From Hygrocybe punicea (lineage: Eukaryota > Basidiomycota > Agaricomycetes > Agaricales > Hygrophoraceae), in the NCBI GenBank assembly GCA_963556145.1, contig OY744464.1, positions 4,712,001 through 4,776,000 of the forward strand: a stretch of 64,000 nt of DNA. The letters run 5' to 3'. The number at the start of each line of letters is the position of its first letter. Positions within the stretch are counted from its first letter, which is position 1. Shown one piece after another: positions 33,759 through 46,119 of this stretch. Made by a program: the position numbers and the translations under genes. Below the pieces are notes generated by a model. That model was not told where the DNA came from, ran no database searches, and was given only the letters and a program-made list of their open reading frames with translations.

Positions 33759-36128
33759 TCATATGAGACTAGGCCACTTCAGCTTCAGTCCTTCCAACCA
33801 CCGCATATACAGCAAATCCGCGATGGGGGACTTCCGTGCAGGCTCGTCGCCTTTGGCAGGCGCCGTCGTCGGCAATATCGCAAGTCCGGAACTTGGCCCA
33901 GGGATCTCCTCCTGTACTTCCGTCACAACCAGGCCTTTGGCTGTCATTTCGCTCTTGCGAATGATCCGCTTATGCGGGAAAAGCCCGCGAGAGGTCTGGA
34001 CATGCTGCCGCACGGCAGTGTTGCTGAAACAATTCAATGTCATCAGCGTTGTGGTTTTCGTGTCTCTGCCGCACAACACAACGTACTCGTTGATGCCAGA
34101 AAGAATGTCCAAAATCACATTGTATGCGAGCTCTGGGTTGGCTTCCTTGAGCTCGGAGAATCCTCGCGAAAGCATACTGAGAGCCTCAATTTCTCTTGCA
34201 TCCATGTCATCCCGGATGGCCTGCCAGAATCCGCTGTTAATCAACCTTCTACACAAACAAAATAAAAGCACACTTACGTTCCGCAGAATCGGAATGACCA
34301 CCTCGTCAACGACAGCGTTTCCAGCCTTGGCAGAGTCGCTCGCCCTTCGTTTGTGAGAAGAACTTTTCGATGGAGACGGTGGCAGAGAACCATTGCTATC
34401 CTTTCGTGCGCTCCCAACAAACTCCGCAGACATCCTCAAGGATCCCACAGTGTCAACCTTCTTCATCGGTCTGATCGTATCCACGCCCGTTCCAAGATCT
34501 GCCTCCCGCACCACGGTTCCCGCACCATGCTTGACGTTCCGGGCAGCGTATGACGACCGTCGATTCGAGCGTATCGAGCCGGAGTACGCCGGGGGGGCGC
34601 CAAAAGGCGATGTGAAAACATTCTGCGGAGGGGTGTCGGGGCCATCAGAAGACGTTTCACCTGACGAGCTGCCTTCGGATGTCACCAATGCTGGTAGCTC
34701 CTCCCCAGTTCCTGGCGCTCGCACAGACTTGATTATCACAGTCGAATGCGCCGCCTGCGCATTCATTCCCAGTCCTCCGAACCCGATGGGTGGATCGCTG
34801 CCCTGGGTAGCGGCGGTGGTGTCAAATGACCTGTTACCCGATTCACATCTATACTCATCGTCTTCGTCGCCCTCTTGTAGTTCCATGCCAGCCGACATCA
34901 GGTCTTTCGCCATGCTGCGGAACGTACCCATGGCCGTGATAGTGTCAAAGTTCCAATCGCTCCGCAATGTCCCATTGTTATCCCATGACATACTGTTTCT
35001 CACCGTGGGTTGGTACATCTGTTGGCCCTTTGAAGGCGAACGGGCCCGGTATTCTTGATACCGCTCAATAAGCTCAGTGAGATACGAAGTTTTGCGCGCA
35101 TTTCGGATAAACCTGTGTTGAAGAAGTTCATTGGCGGTAGGCCGCTATTTACATTTATGAGAAGTGAATGTCGTAGCAGGCACAACATCATACTTACAGC
35201 ACTGGAATCCTTGGTCAGACATCGGGCCACAAAGTCCTTGAAGGCAGCCGAAAAGGTCCCTTCCAATACTGGTGGCTTGGCCTTCGGTATCAGGAACAGT
35301 ACTCGCATCGGGTGATATTCGGCCAGCGGAGGCTCTCCCTTCGCCATCTCGATTGCAGTGATACCCAAACTCCACATGTCCGCCCTGGAGTCGTATCCTG
35401 CTTGGCGAATCACCTCGGGGGCCATCCAGAACGGTGTGCCAACGAACGTGTGTCGGAGCGTGCTGGTAAGCTGTGCCGCGACTCCAAAATCGGCAAGTTT
35501 CACTTTCCCCGACGACGATAGAAGAACGTTGGCCGCTTTGATGTCACGATGAATAGTGCCTTCAGTATGGAGGTAATCAAGCCCTAACAGGAGCTCGCGG
35601 CAGATTACGGCAATGTGAGCCTCGGAAAACACGCCAGCTTTCAGAAGATCAAGGCAGGAACCACCCGCAAGGTATTCCATGACTATCCAAAGTTTGTATG
35701 AGACGACGAAGGAGCCATAGTATCTGGTTACGTATTCGGAATCACACTGTGCTAGACTGGCGATCTCCTGCTGAATCTCGGAAATGTCATCGTCCGAGTC
35801 CTCCAGATCTGTTGCAAAGTAGAATTAGAAATAACCGGACCGAAAAACGGGAAGAAATCGAGTACACACCTATTTGCTTGATCGCAACTATTTGTTTCGT
35901 GTCATTGTGCATAGCCTTGTATACAGTTCCGAAGCTGCCTGTTCCAAGCTTGTCCAGCAGCGTGTACTGACTGGCAGGATTGTTGCTTGGAATGGGGTAG
36001 GGTTCTCTCGGACGAGTTTTGGATTCTGCCTTGGGCGATGGAGGAGGTGAGCGAGTGAGCATCTTAGGCTGTTGTTTGGGAACGTCGTTAATAACGCTGT
36101 GCCTTCTGAAGAGAAAGCTCGGGGCCAT
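33759..36128 (-). CDS. KIC1: GCK-III (Kic1/Nak1-type) Ser/Thr protein kinase
   Basis: This is a Ste20-group kinase of the germinal-centre III class, which in fungi works upstream of the RAM/MOR pathway (Cbk1/Orb6) in polarity and cell separation. The start [12 protein letters not shown] is at 36128. The kinase domain begins [20 protein letters not shown] (glycine loop) and has VAIKQID (Lys), [25 protein letters not shown] (catalytic loop), [21 protein letters not shown] and [19 protein letters not shown]. After it comes the GCK-III signature [18 protein letters not shown]. The long C-terminal tail is Ser/Pro-rich with a conserved distal helical region ([20 protein letters not shown]). Introns fall near 35808-35870, 35137-35200 and 34222-34278. 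Confidence 0.93.
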
Positions 36129-36737
36129 GATGGGCAAACGAGACAAGTGCAATAAGCACCTGTACTTATTAGACCATTTTGCTATCCGACCTCATGGCTT
36201 GCCAAAGATACCTGCACACGTGCTCGGGGCAGGCTCCAAGGACTCAATTCTGATGCCTTGGGTCTTGAGAAAATTAAAATATGAAAGAGGGACTGACCAT
36301 GTTTCGTTATTAAATAATAAACAGTTTGTTGTAAGTGGTCGTAAGAAGTCGGGAACGGGATTACCACGAGTGGGTGAGAATCAGAAGAGACGAGATATCA
36401 GTATGTGTAGTGGGAAAACGCTAGGACGATTCGGGAGAAGCAATTGTCGTCGCCGTGTCTTTCTCCAGGACGGGTAGACAGTTTGGCGGCGAAGATATAG
36501 TGACGACCAGAAATACAGGAGGCGTTCTCTCGCTGACGATGGACACAAGGGCGGCGACAGCAATGGTGTACGTCGGGTCGAAGAAGACCCTCAGTTACGG
36601 GCCGGACATGTCAGATCACGGCGCCAATGAGCCCGCTAAGGTCCTGTGTTGTCGCATGTTTGTTCGTCGGTCACGGCATATATTCACATATTCATCAATT
36701 CACAAACGAAATGCAATGACCCGCTCGCTGAGCTAAC
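36129..36737. other. Upstream region of the kinase gene; nothing else seen
   Basis: This 609-bp interval lies between the kinase start codon and the RPL35 stop codon. It contains short frames on both strands without protein character, and no repeats or RNA genes that I can see. Confidence 0.45.
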
Positions 36738-37272
36738 TCATGCTCTGACTGCATACTTTCTAATTGGGAAGTGAGCGTCCTTTTTACGCTGCTTCAGCGT
36801 TTTAAGAGACGCCTCGCTCTGCAAAATACAAGTTGCGCCGATGAGCGAAATGACAACGCAACAACTTAACCCCCAATGCTCACCCGTGTGAGACGCCGCC
36901 TGATTGCTCGTGTCTTCTTTGGCCGGAGATCCAGTGGCAGATATTTCTTGCCCTTATAATATTCACGCAGATTCTGGCGCGCTTTCTGGTTCATCACTGT
37001 CAAGACCCGTGCTATTGACTTGCGGACCGTCGAGCTAGAGAACTTTATAATATTGTTAGATGGGACATAAGTACCAACGTACATTTTAGTGAGCTTGGAT
37101 GCTGATCCACCAGCGATCTTCTGTACCCGTAATGTGAGAAGCTCATTCTTCAACTCCACAAGTTGTTTGGATAGGTCATTTTTCGATCTAGAACAAATTC
37201 AGAACTGGACAACGTGTATCCGTCTTATGCGCACTTGGATTGGAGCTCGTATGCTTTGACTTGACCGGGCAT
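36738..37272 (-). CDS. RPL35: 60S ribosomal protein L35 (uL29)
   Basis: A cytosolic large-subunit ribosomal protein near the polypeptide exit tunnel. Four exons join into [18 protein letters not shown], then [57 protein letters not shown], and finally [20 protein letters not shown] ending KYAVRA. This matches the family end to end (about 125 residues). The second intron splits KLTKI, as shown by the return to VRKSIARV. The last intron (36828-36886) separates RRRLTR from SEASLKT. The first exon encodes only 13 residues, a common ribosomal-protein gene layout in fungi. Confidence 0.97.
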
Positions 37273-37398
37273 GTTGATATTCTCTTGAGGAGGCCGGTCT
37301 CGACGTTGTTCGGGATTCACCAATTATCCAGCAACTTTGGTACTATTCAGTTCATGTGTCCACATTTCTCACGATCAGATGCTTATGTAATCAATGCT

Positions 37399-38652
37399 TC
37401 AATATTTTGTGCGTTTCACAAGATCGTCGAACTTTACCAGAGTACCCCCAAATATATCCAACGAGCTAATACAAGTTTATGCGATAAGATGAAGTATACG
37501 TATGCATATGCGTACGCACCTGCCGAATGTCAAATCAACGCGACCACCAGACAATGTTTCCACAAGGTCAAGGTCCGCAATGTCTGCGGGCAAGAGGTCA
37601 GTATCACTCAAATACCAGTTCAATTAGGTGTCAACCTTTAGCCCCGCCAGCGTATGTGGTTGGAATCTTAACCCATTCCCCTAGCTCTAAGATTCATTTG
37701 AACAAACAGTGCATCATGTCGTAAGAAGCAGCGCACTGATCACGAGCTGTTCATCAATTCCTTGGCACAGACCTTCCACGTCAGCGGCGTGTACCAGGAA
37801 TTCACTGATACGGATTTAGTATTTAAAGAAGAGTGCGCGGGGAGACCGACCTGCAATATTCTGACAGCAAATCAAGGGATTCTGTTCAGTTGGCCAAATA
37901 AGTACGCATGCCAATGTCATGGAAGTTTTCCGTGAATGTGTGCATACCTTGGGAAACCTCCATATCCGTTATATCTTGCCATTTATTCATGGCTACGAAC
38001 CATTGCCGTCCTCTTCGCCGACAACTTGAACACTCTAATGAGGGACCGCACGCCATTGAGAACCAACAACTTACCTGACATCTACGACGAGCCTCTCTTT
38101 CCCGACAAGGGAAGAAATGGCTTTCAAACGATCTACAGAAAACTTGACGTGAGGGAAGAGATACGAGGTGACGATAATCTATCAAGAGAGGATCAGTTCG
38201 AGTCAACGGATCAGTTCGAGTCAACCGTTTATCTAACCTTGCTAGCGCCAGCATTCAACCATTCCTTTGCGTTCGTTTCGTTGATCCCCCCGCCAATTTG
38301 CAAGCCACCTAGCTGACATCTGAATCGAACAAACGCCAGAATATTGGATCTCGAACCTGGCCATGCAGAAAGTGCCTCCTTCGCGGCAGCATCGTTTCCT
38401 GGTCCTAGCTTGATGACATGACCTCCTTCAAGACCGTTTTCCTTGTAAAGTCGAGCAAAGTAGGCGGCCGATTGACTAAAAAACTTCGATGATAACGAAC
38501 AGGTCAAAATGCCGTTGCACGCGCCTTGCAACAAAGTTGGTCCTCAAGTTGCCCGTTGCGTGATCTGAGAGGCTCCCACCAACAATCTGTTTCACCTGGC
38601 CATCATGAAGGTCAATACACGGCCGGAACAGACTTTTACGTGATGAGGGCAT
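37399..38652 (-). CDS. HIS6: ProFAR isomerase, histidine biosynthesis (HIS6/hisA)
   Basis: It catalyses the Amadori-type isomerisation of ProFAR to PRFAR, the fourth step of histidine synthesis, on a TIM barrel. Many short exons join to [153 protein letters not shown], an unbroken match to fungal His6. The first intron (38476-38524) starts with GC instead of GT. The intron near 38185-38240 contains a 19-bp tandem repeat. Only 46 bp separate its start from the stop of the next gene upstream. Confidence 0.95.
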
Positions 38653-38698
38653 GGTCAGAGTAAAACTAGTTTGGTGGGTATATTCAAAACTAGAAACC

Positions 38699-40716
38699 TC
38701 AGTATTCCAGGGAATTTTCAATAATTTTCTTCAAATGGGCCGTCCCGTCTTCACCCACAACATCACCAATCCCAGGTGCCAAATCCAAAACACGTCTCTG
38801 CGGTAAGGTACCCTTCACCAACTTGTCTACATCAGTTTCTTGGTACCCGACAGCCTTCAAGCCGCGAGGTATACCAAGGCCATCAAGGAAACGTGCAATT
38901 GCCTCATAAAGATGATCACCAATTGCCGAGTCCGATATGCTCGAAATAGAAGGATCGGCGAGGGTTGTGGAATTGAAGATTGCAAGGGCTTGGCGATGAC
39001 GGTCAGGCGAAGAGGGCGCGGTGAATTGGAACACTAGAGTGATAAAATTACATTACTACCCCCAATCAACGGAAGGAGAGGACAGAAAACACACCAGCTG
39101 GTCCGGTAAGAGCAACGCTGCGACAAACAATATGTCAGAGCAGTTTCAGAGCAATTTCAGAGGGAGTTACCTAATGCCGTGAGGTATGATAGGGCTGTTG
39201 GTTACGTAGCCAGGATGCTTATACTTGGGGCCGTTTTTGTTTAGCCCAGAAATCTACAGAAGAAGAAATTCATGACAGAGACAGACACATCTTTACTGCA
39301 CTTACTGGGTAGCTCATACCGTGGCACAAGTGTACACCAGCATTTCCAAAGCCAATACCGGCGAAGGAGGCAGCCAGTCTGTTCATGTAGGTTTAATGCC
39401 AAGAGGAGACAATAAATTCTGGACCGTACAGCATCTGCTTCCTTGCTTCGCTGTCGTCCGGATTCTTTGCAACACGTGGAAGACATTCCACAGTGGTTTG
39501 AAGGGCCCATAGAGAAAATATGTCTGCCACAGGGTTGCTACCTTGATAAGCAGGTCGGAGAATTGGATTGGATGGACGAGGTGAGCGCTCTGTGTAGCTG
39601 TTGTGGATGATTCAGTGATCCAGCAGACCAAAACGAGGCACATGAAGAAAATTCACGGGATGGCAGTGTAGCTCTCCATGCTGTGGAAAAGGACATCCAA
39701 GCCAGCGCTGATATGAACAGCGGTTGGGCATGTGCTAGTGTTGAGCGTATCCACGATGCCCAAGGTGGGCTTTAAAGCACGGTTGGCGATGCCAGTCTTG
39801 AATGCCTTACTTGTGATGTCTAGAATGGCTGTTCCCGTGGTTTCGGAGCCCGTTCCGGCCGTTGTGGGGACTGAGGAGATATCAGACTGGAATAGGTTGA
39901 AATAATGCAACTCACTTGCGATGAGGGGCCTGAGAGTCTGAGTTATTGGAAGGCCTTTGCCTACGGGAGCGTTGATGAAATCCATGAGATCTGCATTTCT
40001 ATATACAGTAAATCTAAATGTGGAGAGTCAGGTATGTTAGGGCCAAGTTGGTAGGACGCTGATTTTACAAGTTAGCGGCCTTTGCGGTGTCGATTACACT
40101 TCCACCCCCGACACTGGTAAGGATATGGGGGGTTGGCTTTCAGCATGAAGAAGGCCTGAAGGGGAACATACGCCAAGAAATGACTGAAGTCGTGTCCTCT
40201 GGACCAGGAAATTGCACTTTTCCAGCTATCGTCTGTAGGTTCTGCAACAGTTTGATCATAGACTTCAAATGGAAGGTCGTGTTGCGATTGGAGGGAATCA
40301 AGGACCTTTAAACAGCGTATATTAAATACGGCAGCGCGGAAAAATGCTGTACTTACGGCCTTCATAGGTGGCAACTGGGCCACGTTGGGGTCGGTAAATA
40401 CTCCAACTCTGCGAGCTCTCATGTTCTTCAAGTCCATACCGACTTCTGCTGTCACGCCTTCACCAAAGCGCAAGTTGGATGCAGCAATCTACGTTGACGA
40501 TGTAAGAAAAGAGGTACTGGACTGTATACGAGAACTCACCTCAAAAGCATACTCTTTCTCGACTGCTATTGCTGGCATTGCAACCTTCCTGAGTTGATTG
40601 AGCGTATTAAGTTGACCATTGGAGTGTCCATGAACGCCATGACCGTGGCAAGGGCACGCAGAATGCTGGGAAGCACCTATAAGACGAAATATTGCGTTGC
40701 GGGAAGCGATTACCAT
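38699..40716 (-). CDS. ADHFE1: Mitochondrial iron-type alcohol dehydrogenase (hydroxyacid-oxoacid transhydrogenase)
   Basis: This is an ADHFE1 relative, which oxidises 4-hydroxybutyrate coupled to reduction of 2-oxoglutarate. The start at 40716 gives a leader rich in Arg/Ser/Ala without acids ([19 protein letters not shown]), suiting mitochondrial import. Family segments in order: [69 protein letters not shown] (NAD site), [30 protein letters not shown] and [16 protein letters not shown] (iron-ligand His), then [20 protein letters not shown]. About eight introns interrupt it. It is divergent from the aspartic protease gene. Confidence 0.93.
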
Positions 40717-41102
40717 TACAAATTGACATTGACAACTTTAATGTTCTTTACTACGTTTTATTATCAACGCGTTAGCTCAGCGCTCAGCAACATTCGTTCT
40801 CTAGCACTCCTCAGAGCGCCTGTACGAAAGTGAGCTCTGCACAAGGAAAACGAAATGATATTTTTAGCACCGATGAATGGAGAAATTTTATTATGTTATT
40901 ATGTAATATTACTTACGTTCACGCAAGGCACGCGCGATATAGTACAAAGAAACGCCAACAACGGCTGAGGGGGACAGCTGTGTTTTGATCAGCTTCCCCT
41001 TTGCTGTTGGGTTTGCTCTTTCTTCCCACTGTCTTTCCTTCCTGACGCTCCTTACATTCTCACTACGGCTTGGATCTCTTTCCACTCTTTTGCTTGCCCG
41101 TA
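40717..41102. other. Intergenic region between divergent ADHFE1 and protease genes
   Basis: This 386-bp interval contains the 5' leaders and promoters of both genes. It is AT-rich around 40850-40915 (TTTATTATGTTATTATG). I see no repeat or RNA gene. Confidence 0.45.
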
Positions 41103-43921
41103 ATGAAGTCCTGGACATTGCAACTCGCACTAGCCATTTGCGTTCTCATATCCTCCGCCGTACACATCCCTCTCAGTCAACTTAAGCGCTCAGATTATGA
41201 AAAGCGGACTGGAGGGTCCAATTTTGCGGTAATTAATGCAGGGAACAATACTAATGCGCTCGGCTTAACGTATGTCAATTCTACTGTTTTAAACGCTGAT
41301 TCTCAAGATCCTTGGACTCAAGAACTGTGCATGACCTGATTTATATGGCAAACGTGAGCAATTTGGCATCCTTATAGGGTGAATCTAATGTCCTTTCCAA
41401 TAGGTCTCGATTGGAGGCATTAGTGCGCGGAGCCTCCCTCTTCATGCGCGGATGCTAATGATCATGGTTGTCACAGCTTATCCTGTACAACTGGATACGG
41501 GCTCGTCTGACCTTTGGGTCCAGAGCCCTACAAACCCTTCTAGCCCCTTACCCAATACTAATCAGACGGTGAGTGAATCTTTGAACAGAGTAACACTTCG
41601 AACTCAATTTTATGCGCAGTCTACGACTTATAATCTGACCGTATGTATTACAAGCCTACAAGCCCTCATATGTCCTCTCGCTAACATTCCGTCAAGTACG
41701 GGATTGGTTGGGCGTACGGTCATGTCGCCTATGCATCGGTCAACTTCGCGGGGTGAGTTTGTTCCGTACCATACCATACCAGCGTAATAACATGCTTCTT
41801 CAGAATCTCCGTTCCTACTCAGGCTTTTCTCGATGTTTCTTCTTCTTTAAATCCGGCACTTTCTTACGGGGCTGATGGTCTTTTGGGTCTCGGCTTTACC
41901 TCTCTGTCCACGATCGATCATGTAATAAACGCTACCGATTCGTCTACAGGACGAAGCTTGCTCTATAATCTCTTCCAGGACAATCCGAAAGAGCCCAATT
42001 TTATCGCTTTCTCTCTGCAAAGAAGCTCAGAGGCCGACGGTACCGTAGAAGGTAGCTTTTCCGTAGGTAAGCACTAAGTCCGCCCAAAACTTAAAAATCT
42101 GGACCCATTATCTCTGTAGGCCAATATGATCCCCAGTATGCCGCAGTGGCCAATAGCATTCCGATTCCAACTTGGCCTGTTGACTCGCCCAAGCGTTGGA
42201 ACGTTCTATTAGACGCCGTTCTTCTCACTGACAAGGTCATCGCACTATCAACTCAAGTTCCGAATGCCCCCGGAAACAAAGCAGTCGCGTTGCTTGATAG
42301 TGGTACCTCGTATACGTCAGTTTTCGCCGCCGTTTAGTCCCTAACATCAGTAACATGTATTGTGGTGACATCACCTTTAACAGTTATGCACCTCCGGATG
42401 TTTGCAATGCGATATATGGTGGAATCCCTGGCGCACAATACAATGACAACTTGGGCCAATGGACCGTTCCATGTGACGCCGAGATAGATATTGCACTTCA
42501 ATTCAAGTTCGTAAATTACAACGCTCCCAGACGTATTTTAACAACACATTCCATTCAGCGGCCAAGTATTTCCAGTCCATCCCCTGGACGTTAATCCGTC
42601 CAGTATTTCTGATGCTTCCACCTGCGTCGGCTCTTTTGTACCTCAAAGTATAGCAATTGGTGCCGGACAATTGTTAGCTCCCGTATTGTCTTCAAGCTTT
42701 GTTTTGTCTTAAGCCTTACCATGCAGTGACTGGCTCATTGGGGATAACTTCCTCCGTTCTGTCTACTCAATTTACGACTTCGGGGATTTTGATTCCGCTG
42801 GCAACATGGGGAATCCCTACGTCAAACTTTTGTCTCTGGTAGATCCAGACAAAGCATCAGCAGAGTTCCACAGCACCCGTGGTGGCACTGCAAGGTCGAA
42901 TATCACCTACAATGCTGCAAATTCCGGCTCCACGGCTCCCGACTCGATCACGTTGTCCAGCGACGTTGCAGGAACTTTGGATAAAATTGAGAAAATTTTC
43001 CCAGCAATGCTGGGTGTGATGGCTCTTAATGCCCTTGTCCTTATTATTTTGGTCATCGGTGGTATTGTCTTCTTTTTCAAAGGACGTAGGGTGAACACCA
43101 GGACACCTCATGGGAGGAAGAGCCCCATGCCCATGAATCGTGCAAGTCATCCGACCTCATTACGTCTACAGCCGCACACATACGAGCCAGTGTCGATGGC
43201 TCTCACGGAAGATACGGTGTTTACTCCGCCTTCACCAGGCTTTCACAAGTTCGAAGGTGATAATTTACGATCAGGTAATAGACCTAAGTCTTCGGCCTAT
43301 CGAGGGTCGACAGTTCCGCTAGACCCCCCGTTTACTCCTCCTTCGCCAATACAACCGAATGAACGACCAACGTCTGTTGCTCATCAATCACTCTCACTGA
43401 GTCAAACGGATGACATGGCGCTAATTCCTCCTTCGCCGTCGTACCATTCATTGGAAAGTCCTTTCAACAGACCGGGTTCCAGACCTCAATCTATCATTTC
43501 ACGGCAGGCGGGAGTGGCTCTGACAGACGACGCTGTCTTTACTGTTCCTCCTCGTACTCTTCACTCGTTTGATAGCAATACCCTCCGACCGGGCTCCAGA
43601 CCTCAGTCTGCTGCTTCCCAGCACGTTGGTGTGGCCCTAACGGACAGCCCTCCTCGCACTTCGAATTCATTCGAAAGTATTCACCATCAGCCGGATGACC
43701 GGCCTCGATCTTTCGCTTCTCAGCAAGTGGGGGTTGCCCTGACGGATGATACTATCTTCGTCCCGCCTCCTCGCACTTTCGTATTCGAGGACCGTGATCT
43801 CCGACCTGGGGATAGGCCCAATTCTGTCGCATACCAACCGGCTACTGTGCCATCGCATGATCTGTTAGCTCCTCCTTCTCCCATTTTCCGCTCTGCTGAT
43901 AGGCCTAGATCGATTGCTTGA
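41103..43921 (+). CDS. Membrane-anchored pepsin-type aspartic protease with cytoplasmic repeat tail
   Basis: The start at 41103 gives a signal peptide (MKSWTLQLALAICVLISSAV). More than ten small exons join to VSIGGITYPVQLDTGSSDLW (first catalytic Asp), YGIGWAYGHVAYASV, ADGLLGLGF, ALLDSGTSYTY (second Asp), CDAEIDIALQF, DWLIGDNFLRSVYSIYDF: a complete A1 fold. A linker and one transmembrane helix (MLGVMALNALVLIILVIGGI) follow, then basic residues (KGRRVNTRTPHGRK) fixing the tail in the cytosol. The roughly 270-residue tail holds about seven degenerate units of 25-38 residues built on VALTDD..F.PP.P..HSFE plus LRPGSRPQS.AS. The extracellular part resembles yapsin-like basidiomycete proteases. Confidence 0.9.
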
Positions 43922-44154
43922 GATTGTGGTTTGCGTCGTTTTGTTTGAAATGCGGCTTTGGACTTTTCGAGTACAAATTAGTAGTTGCACATTCGATCGT
44001 TGTGGATAATCGTTAGTTTCTTCGCACCTTCTGATCGCATCGTCTGTCTTTGTTGGGTATCCCAGTCACATTACATCAGTATATACATTATTGCAACGTA
44101 TATCGCACTCGGATCGATTCTGAAAGGCATGTCTGGGACACGGAGGTGAAGTTA

Positions 44155-46028
44155 TCAGGCATCGTAGCCGTTTATTCTCGCCTCCGATATGGGTAACTCT
44201 TTCGTTGCTCTTCGTAAAACCTGGCGCGCTCGTGCCTTCAAACCGATCCAACAAGCAGACTCTTTGTCTGAGCTCGCTCGGCCTCTAGGGAGTACATGAT
44301 CAATCGCCTCAACCACAGCAGTTGCGAGCTTGACCCGGTAGAATGTAGCACGTTTGATAGCCCCCTTCTGGCCATCTCGGGAGTTATCCTCAGTGGCGAG
44401 ACCGAACAAGCGACCGGCGCCTAAATGACTGACTATGCGCAAGCTCTGACGCATATATGCGAGGTTGCGGCTCGCCAACGCCGTCCGTACCATGAAAGAT
44501 GTTGTTTCCGCGTCAGGAATATGGTTCCTCCCCTGTGTTCTCTTCTGCACGACAGGACTCACGGTAGTATCCCGTTCGTCCTCGAAATTTTCAACGGAGT
44601 AACCTGTCATGAGCTCAAACGTCCGCTGTGCAGATACCCAATCCCCACCACGCCAGCAAGCCAGCAGGACTAAATTATACGTCGAGATCGCGGGCCTTAA
44701 CTTGGGCCCATTTCCCGAGATTTCTTGCTTCAACATCCACTGCAGGGTTTGCAAGGCCTGGTACGGCTCTTTCGATGAGCCGAGGGTTGCCATCGCCACA
44801 AACGCTTTTAAGACTTCCTCTACGTGACCGCGGTCTATGATTGACACCCCGCCTAACTTCTCCGGTCGGTCTTTGACCAGCCTCAAGACATGAATGCAAA
44901 GTTTGTGATTTCGCATTTGATTGCAGAGTGACAGTGCAGCAGCGAGCGTTTGCACGGTGAGGGGTAGTTTTCCTGGAAGAATAGCCTCTCCGGGCTCAGT
45001 AAGGCCTAAATATTCGCGCACAATTTCATAAGCGAAAGACTGGTCCGCTGCGCGACCTCGAGATAAAGCAATTATCGCGGCTGAAGTGACATGAGAATCA
45101 ACAGGGAACCCTGGTGATCGTTCAGATGCCTTCAACATTTGCCTCCAAAGTAATTTCGCATCGGAGGCGTTTTGGACGTGAATTGGGGTATGGCCGTCAC
45201 TAGAAGGTGAACTTCTCTCTGACAAAGTTCGAAACATGGCCGTGAAGATGAACTGATTGGGGGATAAAGGACCGTGTTGATCCAACGTGTAGTAGACATC
45301 GAAGATACGTTGGTAATCTCCAGAGTCTCCCAATATTTTGATGTACGATGCAATGGGAGTAACGGTAAGCTCAGGGCTTTGTTGATCATGCTCTTTTACC
45401 GCGTCCAGGTGTCGCTGAAAATAATCATAAACGGCGTGGGCATTGGCAAGTTGCTTTGCATGATTCGACCAATGCTCGATGCGTGATAGCCCCGAAAACA
45501 TGGTTTGAAATGTTCTTGTAGATGGGCTGAAGCCACGTCTTTTCATCTGTGTGTTATGATATGAACAATGTCAATCGATGATGATGGGTCAACACTCACG
45601 TCAACGAAGAGTTCATAGGCCAATTTGAACCGCTTTACTTTCATGCATTCCCAAATGAGAGTATTCCAGACTGGCGTGTTTTGAGCATCAAGTGGTGCAT
45701 TTTTGAGCATGGAGATCGCTCCATCAACTTGCCCTTCGTCGCACAACTTCTTTAATCTTGCTGAAAGCACTGGGGGTCGTAGAAGACGCTTTGGAGCATC
45801 TGCCGCTATGATGTTCCTTGATCCGGATTTTTCAGGGAGAGCGCGCCTTCGTGGAGGCCTCTCCTGCGAAGACCTTCGAAATTTTCGAGGAGCGAGCTGA
45901 ATTCGACCATCTCTTGAAGTTTGGGCACTTGACGAAACCTTTGTAACGAAGAAACGACTACAAGAGGGTTGCGTGAAACAAGGAAAACGACAGCTTTCGA
46001 GCACGTTGTGCAAGGCATTGACGGTCAT
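44155..46028 (-). CDS. Pentatricopeptide-repeat protein, probably mitochondrial
   Basis: Two exons (intron near 45548-45600). The first gives an Arg/Ser-rich leader (MTVNALHNVLESCRFPCFTQ, then RFFVTKVSSSAQTSRDG) suiting mitochondrial import. Helical PPR-type units follow: VWNTLIWECMKVKRFKLAYE, FVDMKRRGFSPSTRTFQTMF, VTPIASYIKILGDSGDYQRI, QFIFTAMFRTLSERS, STYNLVLLACWRGGDWVSAQ. PPR proteins bind organellar RNA one base per repeat and act in mitochondrial RNA stability or translation. About 600 residues in total. I cannot assign a named orthologue. Confidence 0.82.
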
Positions 46029-46119
46029 CAATTTCAGTGGGCTAGAACCTAACGATTACATCACCAACCAAACTGTCTTAAATTTTTTGGGATGAATCGT
46101 CTCGACCGTCTACTTTACA

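Noticed and set aside
36019..36477. 152-codon plus-strand frame
   Set aside because: It overlaps antisense the first exon of the kinase and has no protein-like features; shadow frame.
43066..43098. Possible separate gene for the Pro/Ser repeat tail of the protease
   Set aside because: The same frame runs without a break from the protease lobe through the membrane helix into the tail, so it is one protein.
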